Below are positions 40,167-49,243 of a stretch of DNA of 53,069 bases, one piece after another. Numbering within the stretch: the first letter of the stretch is position 1; the number at the start of each line of letters is the position of its first letter. A program made the position numbers and the translations under genes. Under the pieces are notes generated by a model, which saw nothing but the letters and a program-made list of their open reading frames with translations, was not told where the DNA came from and did no database searches. This DNA comes from a virus. The DNA lies in IMG/VR virus record IMGVR_UViG_3300033145_002955, positions 1 to 53,069 of that record; one strand, 5' to 3'.

Positions 40167-40544
40167 ATGCCCCGTATAGATGATTTTGAGGACAAGGGAC
40201 GATATAGGCGTATCCGAAACGCCTATTTCAAGAAGAGGGACGGACGGCGCATTCTCGAGTTGCAGAAACTTTCGGAGGATGTTGATTACGCCTTCGTGCT
40301 GCTCGAAAGCATCAGCAGGAGAACAAAGGAACCCTCCATGGTCTCGGTTCCATTAAGGAACCTTTCGATGAGACTCTTTTACATGAACAATCGTAAGTAT
40401 TTCCGGACAGACAATGCAATCATCAGAAATCTTGCCAACATTCACCATTTGCACCCCGATAGAGTGAGGGCAATCGTGTTTCATAAAGAGATTCCCGATT
40501 TGTGGTATATCAAGCAGGAAAAGGGGGGATTTGAAGAGAAGTAG
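40167..40544 (+). CDS. Hypothetical protein, last of the accessory cluster
   Basis: This is a 125-residue basic helical protein (YRRIRNAYFKKRDGRRILEL; NNRKYFRTDNAIIRNLANI). The C-terminal half (HPDRVRAIVFHKEIP) could be a helix-turn-helix, but no family is clear. GGAGGTGAG precedes ATG. It lies just upstream of the candidate late promoter, so it might influence late transcription; this is speculative. Confidence 0.55.
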   Translation: MPRIDDFEDKGRYRRIRNAYFKKRDGRRILELQKLSEDVDYAFVLLESISRRTKEPSMVSVPLRNLSMRLFYMNNRKYFRTDNAIIRNLANIHHLHPDRVRAIVFHKEIPDLWYIKQEKGGFEEK

Positions 40545-40576
40545 TACATCAAAAAATAGTGTATTCCATATATAGA

Positions 40577-40605
40577 TTGTGAGCCTCTTTGCACTTGTTT
40601 ATATT
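40577..40605 (+). promoter_or_regulatory. Candidate late promoter
   Basis: TTGTGA (40577-40582), a 17-base spacer and TATATT (40600-40605) lie in the 98-base gap before the terminase small subunit gene. This is the only clear gap between the accessory genes and the packaging genes and would start the late transcription unit. Confidence 0.55.
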
Positions 40606-40642
40606 TGTTGAAGGCGAAACATGTTTGGAAGGAGTGGTAAAA

Positions 40643-40990
40643 GTGGCAAAGAGGCGAAAATACGGGGTTCAGCGGGAACACGAGAAGTGGATTCAGCGTC
40701 CGTATTGTAGGGCTTTTCCGTTTCGTCAGCAAACACTGAAATCATCGGTGGACGAGCTACGGGAAGCCCTTCGTGTTGTTGAACAGAAAAAGGGCAAACC
40801 CATTTTTGAGCACTTCATAGAAGCCGCCTATGAAGACAATTCCGTATTGACTGCATTGATGAAAAAGTTGATTCCCGATTTGAAGCAACTTGATGCCTTC
40901 TTGGAAATGAGAGGGCATTTCTCGTTTGAGGGCATGACGGACGAGGAGTTGGAGGAATATATCAATGAGCTTGCCGACAACGACAAATAA
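40643..40990 (+). CDS. terS: Putative terminase small subunit
   Basis: This is a 115-residue protein with a basic N-terminal part (AKRRKYGVQREHEKW) likely to bind DNA and a helical C-terminal part (LMKKLIPDLKQLDAFLEMRG). It directly precedes and overlaps the large subunit gene. GTG 40643 has GGAAGGAG eight bases upstream; a frame opening at 40589 is rejected. It would recognise phage DNA for packaging. The assignment rests on position and composition. Confidence 0.65.
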   Translation: MAKRRKYGVQREHEKWIQRPYCRAFPFRQQTLKSSVDELREALRVVEQKKGKPIFEHFIEAAYEDNSVLTALMKKLIPDLKQLDAFLEMRGHFSFEGMTDEELEEYINELADNDK

Positions 40991-42572
40991 ACACGTTCTG
41001 TCTTCCCGGGACAAAAAGTTTCTGCTTGCTTTAGCTCTACGTGAAAAACGAATCAGGCAAGCAAGAAACAGTTTTTGGCATTTTTGTAAATTGATGGCAC
41101 CCGATTTCTATCAGGAGGGCAGGGTGCATTTAGAGTATTTGTGTGAAACGTTACAAATGCTCTATGAGGGCAAGCTTGGTGGCTACAAAATTCAGCACAG
41201 TTACATCGAGCAACCTTTCAGAAAACTGGCTGTCATGATGCCTCCCCGTTTCGGGAAAACGAGAACATTGATTTTGTTCTGTCAGTGGATTCTCGGCATC
41301 AACCCCACAGAGCGCATTATCGTGGCATCATATAATGATAATACGGCGAGCGATTTCTCCCGGTACGTGAGAGATGGAATTCGGATGGAGAGGAACAGTC
41401 CGTTGGATATCGTTTACAGCGACATTTTTCCCTGGTCGAAAATCAAGGAGGGTTATTCCTCATTCGAGAAATGGGCGTTGGAAGGGCAGTATTTCTCGTA
41501 TCTCGGCGCAGGCATAGGAGGCTCGGTTACGGGAAAAGGGGCAACGGTTCTGATTGTTGATGACCCGATTAAAGATGCTGAAACTGCATTCAACGACAAT
41601 GCCCTTGAGAAGATTTGGAGATGGTACACCGGCACCCTCCTTTCAAGACGTGAAAGACATGCTATCGAAATCATCAACATGACCAGGTGGAGCAGCAACG
41701 ATTTGGTTGGCAGGCTGATGGAAACTCCGCAATGGAAGGAGTGGTATCATATCACGTTGCAGGCAAGAGACAATGAGTCCGGGGAGATGCTATGTCCCGA
41801 CATCATGGATGAAGAGACCTATAAACGAGCAAGGTCCTCCATGGACCCGCTGGTTTTCATGGCGAATTATCACCAGGTCACCCTTGACGTGGAGGGGCGG
41901 TTGTACAAGAAACTGAAGACCTATAGAAAACTGCGGGTGCGATATGAGGCATACGGGGACCACATAAAACGTTTCCCGGAGGATTTTCTCATTGACAGAG
42001 TCATAGCATACGTGGACACGGCAGATGAGGGAAACGACTATCTTTGTGCAATCGTCGGTGCTGAATATAACGGGGAGTTACATATCATTGATGTTCTGTA
42101 CACGAAAGAGAGCATGGAGGTGACGGAGCGAAAGGTTGCTGAAATGCTTTGCAGGCACAAGGTGAATTTGTGCAAGATAGAAAGCAACAATGGGGGCAGG
42201 GGATTTGCGAGAAACGTCCAAAAAATCATTGCAGAGGAATTTGAGAAGGAAAGCAAGTACATAGAAACCTTGCCCGAGAAAAAGCAAAAATACTACAATA
42301 GGAAATGGCATAGGGTGGCGATTTCGTGGTTCCATCAAACGGACAACAAGAAAGCACGGATATTGTCAAATTCCTCATACGTCACCCAGCACGTTTATTT
42401 CCCATTCAATTGGAATGAGAAGTGGCCGGAGTTTTACAAGGCGATAAACACTTATCTCCGGGATGGCAAGAACAAGCACGATGATGCTCCTGATGCTTTG
42501 ACGGGGCTTGTTGAGATGGTTGTGAAGGGAGCACCGAGAGCTCGTGTGATAGATGTGTCTGCTAAATCATGA
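40965..42572 (+). CDS. terL: Terminase large subunit
   Basis: This 535-residue packaging motor and nuclease has Walker A VMMPPRFGKTR, Walker B VLIVDDPIKD, and C-terminal RNase-H nuclease motifs AYVDTADEGNDY, IESNNGGRGFA and HDDAPDALTGL. It pumps DNA into the prohead through the portal encoded next. It starts with GAGGAATATATCA upstream and overlaps terS by 26 bases. Confidence 0.96.
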   Translation: MSLPTTTNKHVLSSRDKKFLLALALREKRIRQARNSFWHFCKLMAPDFYQEGRVHLEYLCETLQMLYEGKLGGYKIQHSYIEQPFRKLAVMMPPRFGKTRTLILFCQWILGINPTERIIVASYNDNTASDFSRYVRDGIRMERNSPLDIVYSDIFPWSKIKEGYSSFEKWALEGQYFSYLGAGIGGSVTGKGATVLIVDDPIKDAETAFNDNALEKIWRWYTGTLLSRRERHAIEIINMTRWSSNDLVGRLMETPQWKEWYHITLQARDNESGEMLCPDIMDEETYKRARSSMDPLVFMANYHQVTLDVEGRLYKKLKTYRKLRVRYEAYGDHIKRFPEDFLIDRVIAYVDTADEGNDYLCAIVGAEYNGELHIIDVLYTKESMEVTERKVAEMLCRHKVNLCKIESNNGGRGFARNVQKIIAEEFEKESKYIETLPEKKQKYYNRKWHRVAISWFHQTDNKKARILSNSSYVTQHVYFPFNWNEKWPEFYKAINTYLRDGKNKHDDAPDALTGLVEMVVKGAPRARVIDVSAKS

Positions 42573-42583
42573 AAGGCTGACCC

Positions 42584-43948
42584 ATGAGAATCCTTGGTTT
42601 CGACATCACGAAGGCGGCAAAGTCCAACAAGTATTGGCGAAACATCATTTGGAAGTGGTTTTTCGGGAGGGAATGGGTTTCATCGAGTGACCAAAAATCG
42701 CTGTTGGAGGCATATCAATCGTGGGTTTACGTTTGTGCCTCTCGCAATGCCACGGTTTTCGCCACCGTTCCGTTACGCTTGTATGTGGCAAAACAGGAGA
42801 AGAATGAAGATTTACTGACTGAGACGATGTCGGTGCCGATTGAGAAGCAAATCAAGTTGAGAAATCGATATGTGCATAACCCGGTCATCAAGACCGCCGT
42901 TGAAATCGAAGAGGTTGTAGAGCATCCGCTGATTGACCTGACCACACAAGTCAACGATTTCATGAACCACACAGATTTGATGGAGCTGACTGATTTGCAC
43001 TTGGAATTGACGGGCAATGCCTATTGGTATCTCGTTCCCGGTCCTCTCGGCGTTCCGATTGAGATTTGGCCGTTGCCTCCCGAGAAAATGAGGGTTGTCC
43101 CGGACCCGGAGAAGTTCATCAGTCACTACGTTTTCATCACTTCCTACGGGAGCAAGGTGAAATTTGAACGGGACGAAATCATACATTTCAAGTGGCCGAA
43201 TCCCCGGGACCCGTATTACGGGATGAGTCCTCTTCAGGCGGTTGCGTCGATGTACAACATCAACTATAGCATGAACGAGTACGAAAAAGCGATGTTCACA
43301 AACAATGCCCGGCCTGAAGGATTCTTCTACACCGACCAGGAAATAGATGACATCACATTCGAGCGATTGAAGACGGAAATCGTCGAGATGTGGCAGGGTA
43401 TCAAGAACGTTGGCAAGACGGGGTTGCTCGATAGGAACGTGAAATTCGAGAAGGTCAATTGGTCTCCCCGTGATTTGGCGTTTTTGCAAGGCAGGAAATG
43501 GAGTAAAGCAGAGATATTCGAGGCATACGATACGCCAATCGGGTTGTTTGATGAGAAAGCGAATAGAGCGAATGCAGAGGCTGCTCAATACACCTACATG
43601 AAATTCGGGATTGCTCCCCGATTGAGGCGCTTCGAGGAGAAACTGAATGAGCGGCTTGTTCCCCGATACGATGACCGGTTGTTTGTTGCATTCGATGAGA
43701 TAGTGCCGGAGGACAAGGAATTCAGGTTGAAGGAAGACACCGAGCTGTTCAAGATAGGCGTCAAGACCATCAACGAAATCAGGACGGAACGTGGTTTGGG
43801 GGACATTGCGGGAGGAGACAGCACTTTCCTGCCGCAAACGTTTTTGCCGTTGTTGTCGGCTGGGCAAAATGAAGATGCTACTGATGAAATCATCGAAGAG
43901 CTCGCCGATGAGATAGTGGAACGTGTCATCGATGAGTTGAATGTGTGA
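42584..43948 (+). CDS. Portal protein (HK97 type)
   Basis: This 454-residue protein follows TerL by 12 bases. The segments EAYQSWVYVCASRNATVFATVP, GNAYWYLVP, EIIHFKWPNPRDPYYGMSPL and LFDEKANRANAEAA followed by QYTYMKF are typical of HK97-type portals. It forms the ring through which DNA enters the capsid and to which the connector binds. The acidic C-terminus (DEIIEELADEIVERV) is probably the internal part. Confidence 0.93.
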   Translation: MRILGFDITKAAKSNKYWRNIIWKWFFGREWVSSSDQKSLLEAYQSWVYVCASRNATVFATVPLRLYVAKQEKNEDLLTETMSVPIEKQIKLRNRYVHNPVIKTAVEIEEVVEHPLIDLTTQVNDFMNHTDLMELTDLHLELTGNAYWYLVPGPLGVPIEIWPLPPEKMRVVPDPEKFISHYVFITSYGSKVKFERDEIIHFKWPNPRDPYYGMSPLQAVASMYNINYSMNEYEKAMFTNNARPEGFFYTDQEIDDITFERLKTEIVEMWQGIKNVGKTGLLDRNVKFEKVNWSPRDLAFLQGRKWSKAEIFEAYDTPIGLFDEKANRANAEAAQYTYMKFGIAPRLRRFEEKLNERLVPRYDDRLFVAFDEIVPEDKEFRLKEDTELFKIGVKTINEIRTERGLGDIAGGDSTFLPQTFLPLLSAGQNEDATDEIIEELADEIVERVIDELNV

Positions 43949-43957
43949 TAGAGGAAA

Positions 43958-44887
43958 ATGTCGATGTTGATTTCGGAGCTGAATTACAGGCAGTTGCTTG
44001 AACGCAAAGCGAAACTGTCCGCCTTGGTAGCGAAGAGACTTTTGGAATTGCGGGCGCAAAAGCTTTCGTATAAAACATCCATTGCCTCTATCACTGAAGT
44101 CACGTTTGAGCTCCGGAAGGACATTTGGTATCGATTTCTTTATCAAACGGAACCGCTGATAGAATCGCTTGAAAGGGAGCTACAGGAGCTTTTCGAAAAA
44201 CAGTTGACCGAAGTGTTGCGTAACGTCGAGAAACACCCGCCAGAGCGGAAATCGGGGCAAAAATTGACTCCTGACCAGCAACGTTTCATCAATTTGTGGA
44301 TGTTTGACAGAAGGGCATGGGAAAACGAGTTTGCCGAGACGATTGAAACGAATGTTTCCGGTGGTGTTTATGTCGGTGGCACGAATGCTTTACAGCAACT
44401 TGACACTCCCGTCACCTTCACCACCACCGAAAGGGAGGTCATCAGGTTCATCGAGGACATGAAATATAACGTCCCGAAACAGGTCAATGATTTCACCAAT
44501 GAGTTGTTGAAAAGAAACTTTGTGGAGGCATTGACAAACGGGGAATCAATCGCCGATGTCACCCGGCGTGTTGAAAACGTCATGCAGTTCTGCACAAGAA
44601 CGAGAGCTCGCAGAATTGCACAGACCACCATGATTGCGGCGGTCAACAAGGGGGCGATGGAAGGGAACAGGCAGAGTGGTGTTGTATGGGGAACGCAATG
44701 GATTGGTGCGTTGGATGAGCGCATTCGTCCCGACCATGAAAGGCTGACCGTGAATCAGACGGCGGTGCCTCTCGGTAAGAGATTCCCGATTGTGAATTTA
44801 GAATATCCCGGTGACCCGTCGGGGGCACCCGAGCAAATCATCAATTGCAGATGTACCACGAAACCACTGACGGAAAAACCGACATAA
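43958..44887 (+). CDS. Minor head protein (SPP1 gp7 / Mu F-like)
   Basis: This is a 309-residue protein. The C-terminal half has ARRIAQTTMIAAVNKGAMEG, GTQWIGALDERIRPDHERL and the end PEQIINCRCTTKPL, the pattern of Mu-F/SPP1-gp7-like minor head proteins, which bind the portal and affect DNA ejection. The N-terminal part is helical. It lies between portal and protease as usual. Confidence 0.9.
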   Translation: MSMLISELNYRQLLERKAKLSALVAKRLLELRAQKLSYKTSIASITEVTFELRKDIWYRFLYQTEPLIESLERELQELFEKQLTEVLRNVEKHPPERKSGQKLTPDQQRFINLWMFDRRAWENEFAETIETNVSGGVYVGGTNALQQLDTPVTFTTTEREVIRFIEDMKYNVPKQVNDFTNELLKRNFVEALTNGESIADVTRRVENVMQFCTRTRARRIAQTTMIAAVNKGAMEGNRQSGVVWGTQWIGALDERIRPDHERLTVNQTAVPLGKRFPIVNLEYPGDPSGAPEQIINCRCTTKPLTEKPT

Positions 44888-44909
44888 TACCAGCAAATGG
44901 AGGCTGATT

Positions 44910-46679
44910 ATGCTACTTGTAACGCAAAAAATGAAATTCGTTGATGCTTTTCCGGACGGGCTGATTGTTTACGACCCGGAGGAAAAGAAAAAAGTTGATG
45001 TGCTTGAGAAGTATCAACTTGACGAAGGTGTCGAATTTATCAGGAAGGGCATCACCCCGAGTGACCTGAAATTTGAAGAAGGGGAAAGGGCGGTCATCGC
45101 CTATATCACTACGAACACGAAAGACAGAGACAATGAGATTGTGGAACCAAGCGGGGCGTTGCTTGATGACTATCGAAAGAATCCTATCGTCCTGTTTGGG
45201 CACAACTACCGGGATTTGCCTATCGGGAAGAACCTTTGGATTAAGGCGGACAAGAAAGGGCTGATTGCAAAAACGCAATATGCCAATCATGACATTGCCG
45301 ATAGAATTTATCAGTATCGAAAAGACGGCTTTCCCATGGCGCAGTCCATTGGATTCATCCCGGTTGTCGTCGAGGATTACGATGAAAATCATGACGAATG
45401 GAGAAAAAACGGGGTCCGGCGGAGATACAAAAAGTGGATTCTGCTCGAGTATTCGGACGTTCCCGTTCCGTCGAATCCTGATGCTTTGCAAATCGCCGTT
45501 TCAAAGGGGCTTGTTCCCGCCGAGAAAATCAACGACTACGTGATTGTTCCCGTTGACCTTTCGGAAATGGAGAAGGGCGTTATCCCGTTTCATGACTACG
45601 GCATTGCCCCGGAAGATACGGCGTGGGATGCGGCTGCTGAAGTGAGGCAGGCGGATGTCGAGACGTTGAAGAAAATGTGTGCATGGTTTGCCGGTGACGG
45701 GGAGAACAAGGGTGACTACAAGCTCCCACATCACAAAGCAAGTGGGGGAAATCCCGCGGTTTGGCGTGGTGTCGCCGCAGCGATGGCGGCGCTGCTCGGG
45801 GCGCGTGGCGGCGTCCAAATTCCCGATTCCGATAGGAAAGGGGTTTACAATCACCTTGCGAAACATTACAGGCAGTTTGACAAGGAGGTCCCGGAATTCA
45901 AGGAATATACCGAGGAAGAGCTGAAGGAAATGTTTGATTTCTTGGACGAGAATGACATCACGGGGAAAGAGGAAGATGAGCTCGATTTGGAAGGTCTGTC
46001 GGAACATGACATCAGTCAGGTGAAAGCACTGATTGAAACGTTGAAGACTACAAAACCCGGTTGGGATGAGACAAATACGTCCTTCAGGTATCGGGTGCGA
46101 AATCCGGACTTGTTTGTCGATGGAAGTTTCCGAACCGTGCCGATTAAAAGGGACAAACCCCGCGTCAACGCTGTGATGGGAAAATTGAAGGAGGACCAGC
46201 AGAAGATGGTCATTCAATCCTTGATTTTCCCAAAGGAAGATGAGTGGACGATGGAAAAGGCGAAGCAATGGTTGAGTGAACATGGGGACCTTTTGAAGGA
46301 GGTGGTTGACGGTGTGGTGAAAGAGATCATGGAGATGTTTTACGTTCCGGATGAGGAAAAAGTCGGCAGGGTTTTGTCGAGCAAGAACAAGGAAATCATC
46401 AAGAGAGCTGTTTCGGCGATGCAAGAGGCGGTTTCGGCACTTGAGGCTTTGCTCGCTTCGGTTGAAAGTGATGACAACCCCGATGATGAAAAGGCTGTTG
46501 TCGTTGAGCTTGATGATACACCGAATCCACACACAAGGGAAGTTGCCGATGTGGATGAGAAAATGATTTCCGATGTGGTAGCGAAGGAAATCAGGGAAAT
46601 GACAAAGGAGGTGGTAAAGGGCGCTTTGCAGAGGACTATACTTCGCATGAAAGGGCGAGTTGTTACTGGAGATGCTTGA
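44910..46679 (+). CDS. Prohead protease fused to extra domains
   Basis: This is a 589-residue protein. Residues about 55-205 are a HK97-type (S78) prohead protease with catalytic His98 (FGHNYRDLPIG) and Ser146 (MAQSIGFIP). Residues about 235-320 form a second domain (DVETLKKMCAWFAGDGENKG; PHHKASGGNPAVWRGVAAAM). Residues about 365-430 form a third (TSFRYRVRNPDLFV; KWVIQSL-like MVIQSLIFPKEDEWTMEKA). An acidic helical tail probably acts as scaffold. It would cleave the scaffold and capsid protein. The usual family length is about 200 residues, so this is a large fusion. Confidence 0.88.
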   Translation: MLLVTQKMKFVDAFPDGLIVYDPEEKKKVDVLEKYQLDEGVEFIRKGITPSDLKFEEGERAVIAYITTNTKDRDNEIVEPSGALLDDYRKNPIVLFGHNYRDLPIGKNLWIKADKKGLIAKTQYANHDIADRIYQYRKDGFPMAQSIGFIPVVVEDYDENHDEWRKNGVRRRYKKWILLEYSDVPVPSNPDALQIAVSKGLVPAEKINDYVIVPVDLSEMEKGVIPFHDYGIAPEDTAWDAAAEVRQADVETLKKMCAWFAGDGENKGDYKLPHHKASGGNPAVWRGVAAAMAALLGARGGVQIPDSDRKGVYNHLAKHYRQFDKEVPEFKEYTEEELKEMFDFLDENDITGKEEDELDLEGLSEHDISQVKALIETLKTTKPGWDETNTSFRYRVRNPDLFVDGSFRTVPIKRDKPRVNAVMGKLKEDQQKMVIQSLIFPKEDEWTMEKAKQWLSEHGDLLKEVVDGVVKEIMEMFYVPDEEKVGRVLSSKNKEIIKRAVSAMQEAVSALEALLASVESDDNPDDEKAVVVELDDTPNPHTREVADVDEKMISDVVAKEIREMTKEVVKGALQRTILRMKGRVVTGDA

Positions 46680-46742
46680 GAGGTATCAGGTAACAAGGGA
46701 TAAAATGACAATTTGAAATCATAATCAGAGGAGATGTAGGAA

Positions 46743-48014
46743 ATGGCGAAAGTAATGACCAAAGAAGAACTTGAAAAGCTCATCAAGGAGCAGGTTGAAG
46801 AGACTCTTAAGGCTCACAATCAGGAAATGACGGACACGATAGAGGGGCAAATGAAAGAGTTGATTCAGGAGGCCCTGAAAGATTTTGGCAAGGAGCGGAA
46901 AAAGACACCTTTCGATACGGGTGAAGAGGACCCGACGGGTGGATTTTCGAGCTTCGCTGAGTTTGCCAAAGCGGTGTACGATGCGGGGGAAGGGCTCACG
47001 AATCCGTCCCCGAAACTGAAGACATGGCTTGAGAAGAGCACGGCGATTGCGAAGGCGGCCGGTTCACCTTCGCAGAGCATCGGCAGTCTTCAGGCCGGCG
47101 GGGCATTGATTCCTCCCGAGTTTTCGAGGACCGCACTGACGAGAGCGAAGGAACGTTCCGCTATCTTGTCGAAGGCACGAATCATTCCGATGGCTTCGAA
47201 TGTCATCGAAGTTCCGTATTTGATGGACTTTGACAATTCTCAAGGCAAGGTCGCCGGAAACGTCAAGTTCAGGTGGGTGTCGGAAAACGAGCAGGCTACG
47301 GGAAGCCAGCTTCAGTGGAAGATGATTGAGTTGAGACTGCGGGAGGCCAATGCGTTGGTGTATGTTCCTAAAAGAATGATGGAATTTTCTCCTGTCTCGA
47401 TTGAGCCTTTCATCACGACCGCTGTTGATGAAGCTCTCGATTTGGCACTGTCTGATTCCTTCATCAACGGAACCGGAGCCGGGCAGCCTTTGGGCATTCT
47501 GAATGCTGATTGTCTCGTGACCGTTGACAAGGAGACGGGACAGTCGGCAAATACTCTCGTTTACGAAAACACGCTCAACATGCTTGCCCGATTCTACGGC
47601 AAGACGGGTGAATGGTATGCGTCGAGAACTATCATTCCGCAACTGGGGGTGATGCAGGTCACCGTTGGAACCGGTGGTTCCGCCGTGTTCATAGCGGGTG
47701 GTGCGGGTGGCAATGCGACCGGACCCTTCCCGGCACAGTTGCATGGAGCTCCCCTTGTTTACGAGCCGGTCATGCCGTCGCTCGGCACAAAGGGAGACCT
47801 GGTGCTCTGTGATTGGTCCCAGTATCTTGTGGGCGAATATACGGGTGCCTCTGGATTGCAGACTTCGGAAAGTGCCCACATCAAGTTTGACTATCGTCAG
47901 CATGCTTTCCAATTCACGTTCTACATCGATGGTCAGCCTTGGTGGCCGCAGGCATACAAGCCGAAGAACGGGGATTCGAGGAGTCCGTTTGTTGCAATCG
48001 AGACCCGGTCGTGA
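46743..48014 (+). CDS. Major capsid protein (HK97 fold)
   Basis: This is a 423-residue protein. Residues 1-100 are a charged helical delta-domain, probably removed by the prohead protease. The rest has HK97-family marks: GALIPPEFSRTALTRAKERSAI, LREANALVYVPKRMMEFS, ALSDSFINGTGAGQPLGILN and LVYEPVMPSLGTKGDLVLCDWSQYL. It builds the icosahedral shell. GGAG lies nine bases before ATG. Confidence 0.95.
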   Translation: MAKVMTKEELEKLIKEQVEETLKAHNQEMTDTIEGQMKELIQEALKDFGKERKKTPFDTGEEDPTGGFSSFAEFAKAVYDAGEGLTNPSPKLKTWLEKSTAIAKAAGSPSQSIGSLQAGGALIPPEFSRTALTRAKERSAILSKARIIPMASNVIEVPYLMDFDNSQGKVAGNVKFRWVSENEQATGSQLQWKMIELRLREANALVYVPKRMMEFSPVSIEPFITTAVDEALDLALSDSFINGTGAGQPLGILNADCLVTVDKETGQSANTLVYENTLNMLARFYGKTGEWYASRTIIPQLGVMQVTVGTGGSAVFIAGGAGGNATGPFPAQLHGAPLVYEPVMPSLGTKGDLVLCDWSQYLVGEYTGASGLQTSESAHIKFDYRQHAFQFTFYIDGQPWWPQAYKPKNGDSRSPFVAIETRS

Positions 48015-48062
48015 TTGTTGAGTGATTGAGTCATTGATGAAATCAAAAAAGGAGGCTAAATT

Positions 48063-48767
48063 ATGTTTGGACAGGAATTGGTTCAGAACATGGGGATTGT
48101 TCCGATTCCCGCTCAGGACCTTGATGATGCTGCTGTGAAGAGCGAATGGATTTCGCTGAGAAATTACGGTCATGCCACCGTTGTCATCAATGTTGGTGAC
48201 ACTGCAGGAGGCACGTTCACCGTCACTTTTCAAGAGGCGAAGGATAACAGCGGTACCGGTGCGCAAACCCTTTCCTACGGGAAATACTACGCAACCGGGC
48301 AGAGGCTGAAAATCGGTTCCGTGTCGGGAAAGTTCTCGGAGGGTGAAACCATCACCGGCGGCACGAGCGGCCTCACCGCTTACGTCTATGCAATCTCAAA
48401 TGACGAGCTGCTTGTCATTCCTCTGACCGGAGGGACGACTTGGACTGATGGCGAAACCATCACCGGTGGGACCAGCGGGGCGACTGCTGTGGTCAGCGGC
48501 ACCGGTCAGGATGAGGACATTCTGCTTGACAGAACGTGCTCCTCGACCTTCACCGTTCCCGCCGTCACTTTCAAGACGTATGTCATTGAAGTTGACGCCG
48601 AGGATTTGACGGTTGAAGACGGTTACGACCATTTCCGAGTGTGTCTGTCCGACCCGGGAGCGGCTACGCTGGCCGGCGGATTTGTCATTCTGTCCGGTGC
48701 AAGGCAGAAGGGTCTGCCGATGCCTTCGGCGATTGGCGCACAAAAAATAAGTGCCACAAATACGTAA
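48063..48767 (+). CDS. Capsid-associated / decoration-like protein
   Basis: This is a 234-residue beta-rich protein directly after the capsid gene. It includes a duplicated segment GETITGGTSG (about residues 97-106 and 138-147), typical of domains found as inserts in phage virion proteins. It probably decorates the capsid or is a minor head component. AAAAGGAGG precedes ATG. Confidence 0.6.
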   Translation: MFGQELVQNMGIVPIPAQDLDDAAVKSEWISLRNYGHATVVINVGDTAGGTFTVTFQEAKDNSGTGAQTLSYGKYYATGQRLKIGSVSGKFSEGETITGGTSGLTAYVYAISNDELLVIPLTGGTTWTDGETITGGTSGATAVVSGTGQDEDILLDRTCSSTFTVPAVTFKTYVIEVDAEDLTVEDGYDHFRVCLSDPGAATLAGGFVILSGARQKGLPMPSAIGAQKISATNT

Positions 48768-48789
48768 TCTAAAAACGGAGGAGTGAAAA

Positions 48790-49053
48790 ATGGCACTGTA
48801 CAAATTGCAAAGGGACTGGAAGCATTTCAGTGCTGGTCAAATCATTGACATCAGTGCTCCCTCTGCCTTGGAGGCTATGAAAGGGGATGCTGACGGTCCT
48901 ATTGGAGTGCCTTATGTCGAAGAGAAAAAGGTGGTAACCGAAACCGAAAGGGAAACAAGGGGGAGGACTTCAAAATCTAAAAGGTCTTCGAGAAAGCGAG
49001 TTTCGAGGAAGACGAAAGCGGGGAGTCCTCCCGCTACAAAAAGGAGGAGCTGA
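48790..49053 (+). CDS. Small head-module protein with basic tail
   Basis: This is an 87-residue protein. The N-terminal part (YKLQRDWKHFSAGQIIDISA) resembles short proteins between capsid and connector genes; the C-terminal half is very basic (SKSKRSSRKRVSRKTKAG) and may touch packaged DNA. Its stop overlaps the next start (TGATG). Confidence 0.6.
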   Translation: MALYKLQRDWKHFSAGQIIDISAPSALEAMKGDADGPIGVPYVEEKKVVTETERETRGRTSKSKRSSRKRVSRKTKAGSPPATKRRS

Positions 49054-49232
49054 TGAAAATCATTCTGACAGACGAATGGATGAACCGCAAAAAGGGAACG
49101 GTCATGAATTTGACCGAACCGATGGCGCTGTCTTTGATTAGCAGGGGAGTGGCAAAAGCATTCGTTGAGAAAACGGGTGTCAAGCGCCTTGTGAAAACAA
49201 GGATGGTCGAAACTGCTCCCGTAGAGAAATAA
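49053..49232 (+). CDS. Small head-module protein
   Basis: This is a 59-codon ORF starting at ATG 49053 within a TGATG junction, after AGGAGGAGC. The beginning (MKIILTDEWMNRKKGTVMNL) resembles the start of the previous product, so the two may be related. It falls below common length cut-offs but its context is strong. Confidence 0.65.
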   Translation: MKIILTDEWMNRKKGTVMNLTEPMALSLISRGVAKAFVEKTGVKRLVKTRMVETAPVEK

Positions 49233-49243
49233 GGAGGTTGTAA

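Noticed and set aside
42812-44146. 444-codon open frame on the minus strand
   Set aside because: It is antisense to the portal and minor head genes, which have clear families; it has no ribosome binding site and a His/Arg/Leu-rich shadow composition.
45501-46532. 343-codon open frame on the minus strand
   Set aside because: It is a shadow of the prohead protease gene; no start site or family signal.
47064-48266. 400-codon open frame on the minus strand
   Set aside because: It is antisense to the major capsid gene, with Arg/Ser/His-rich composition and no motif.
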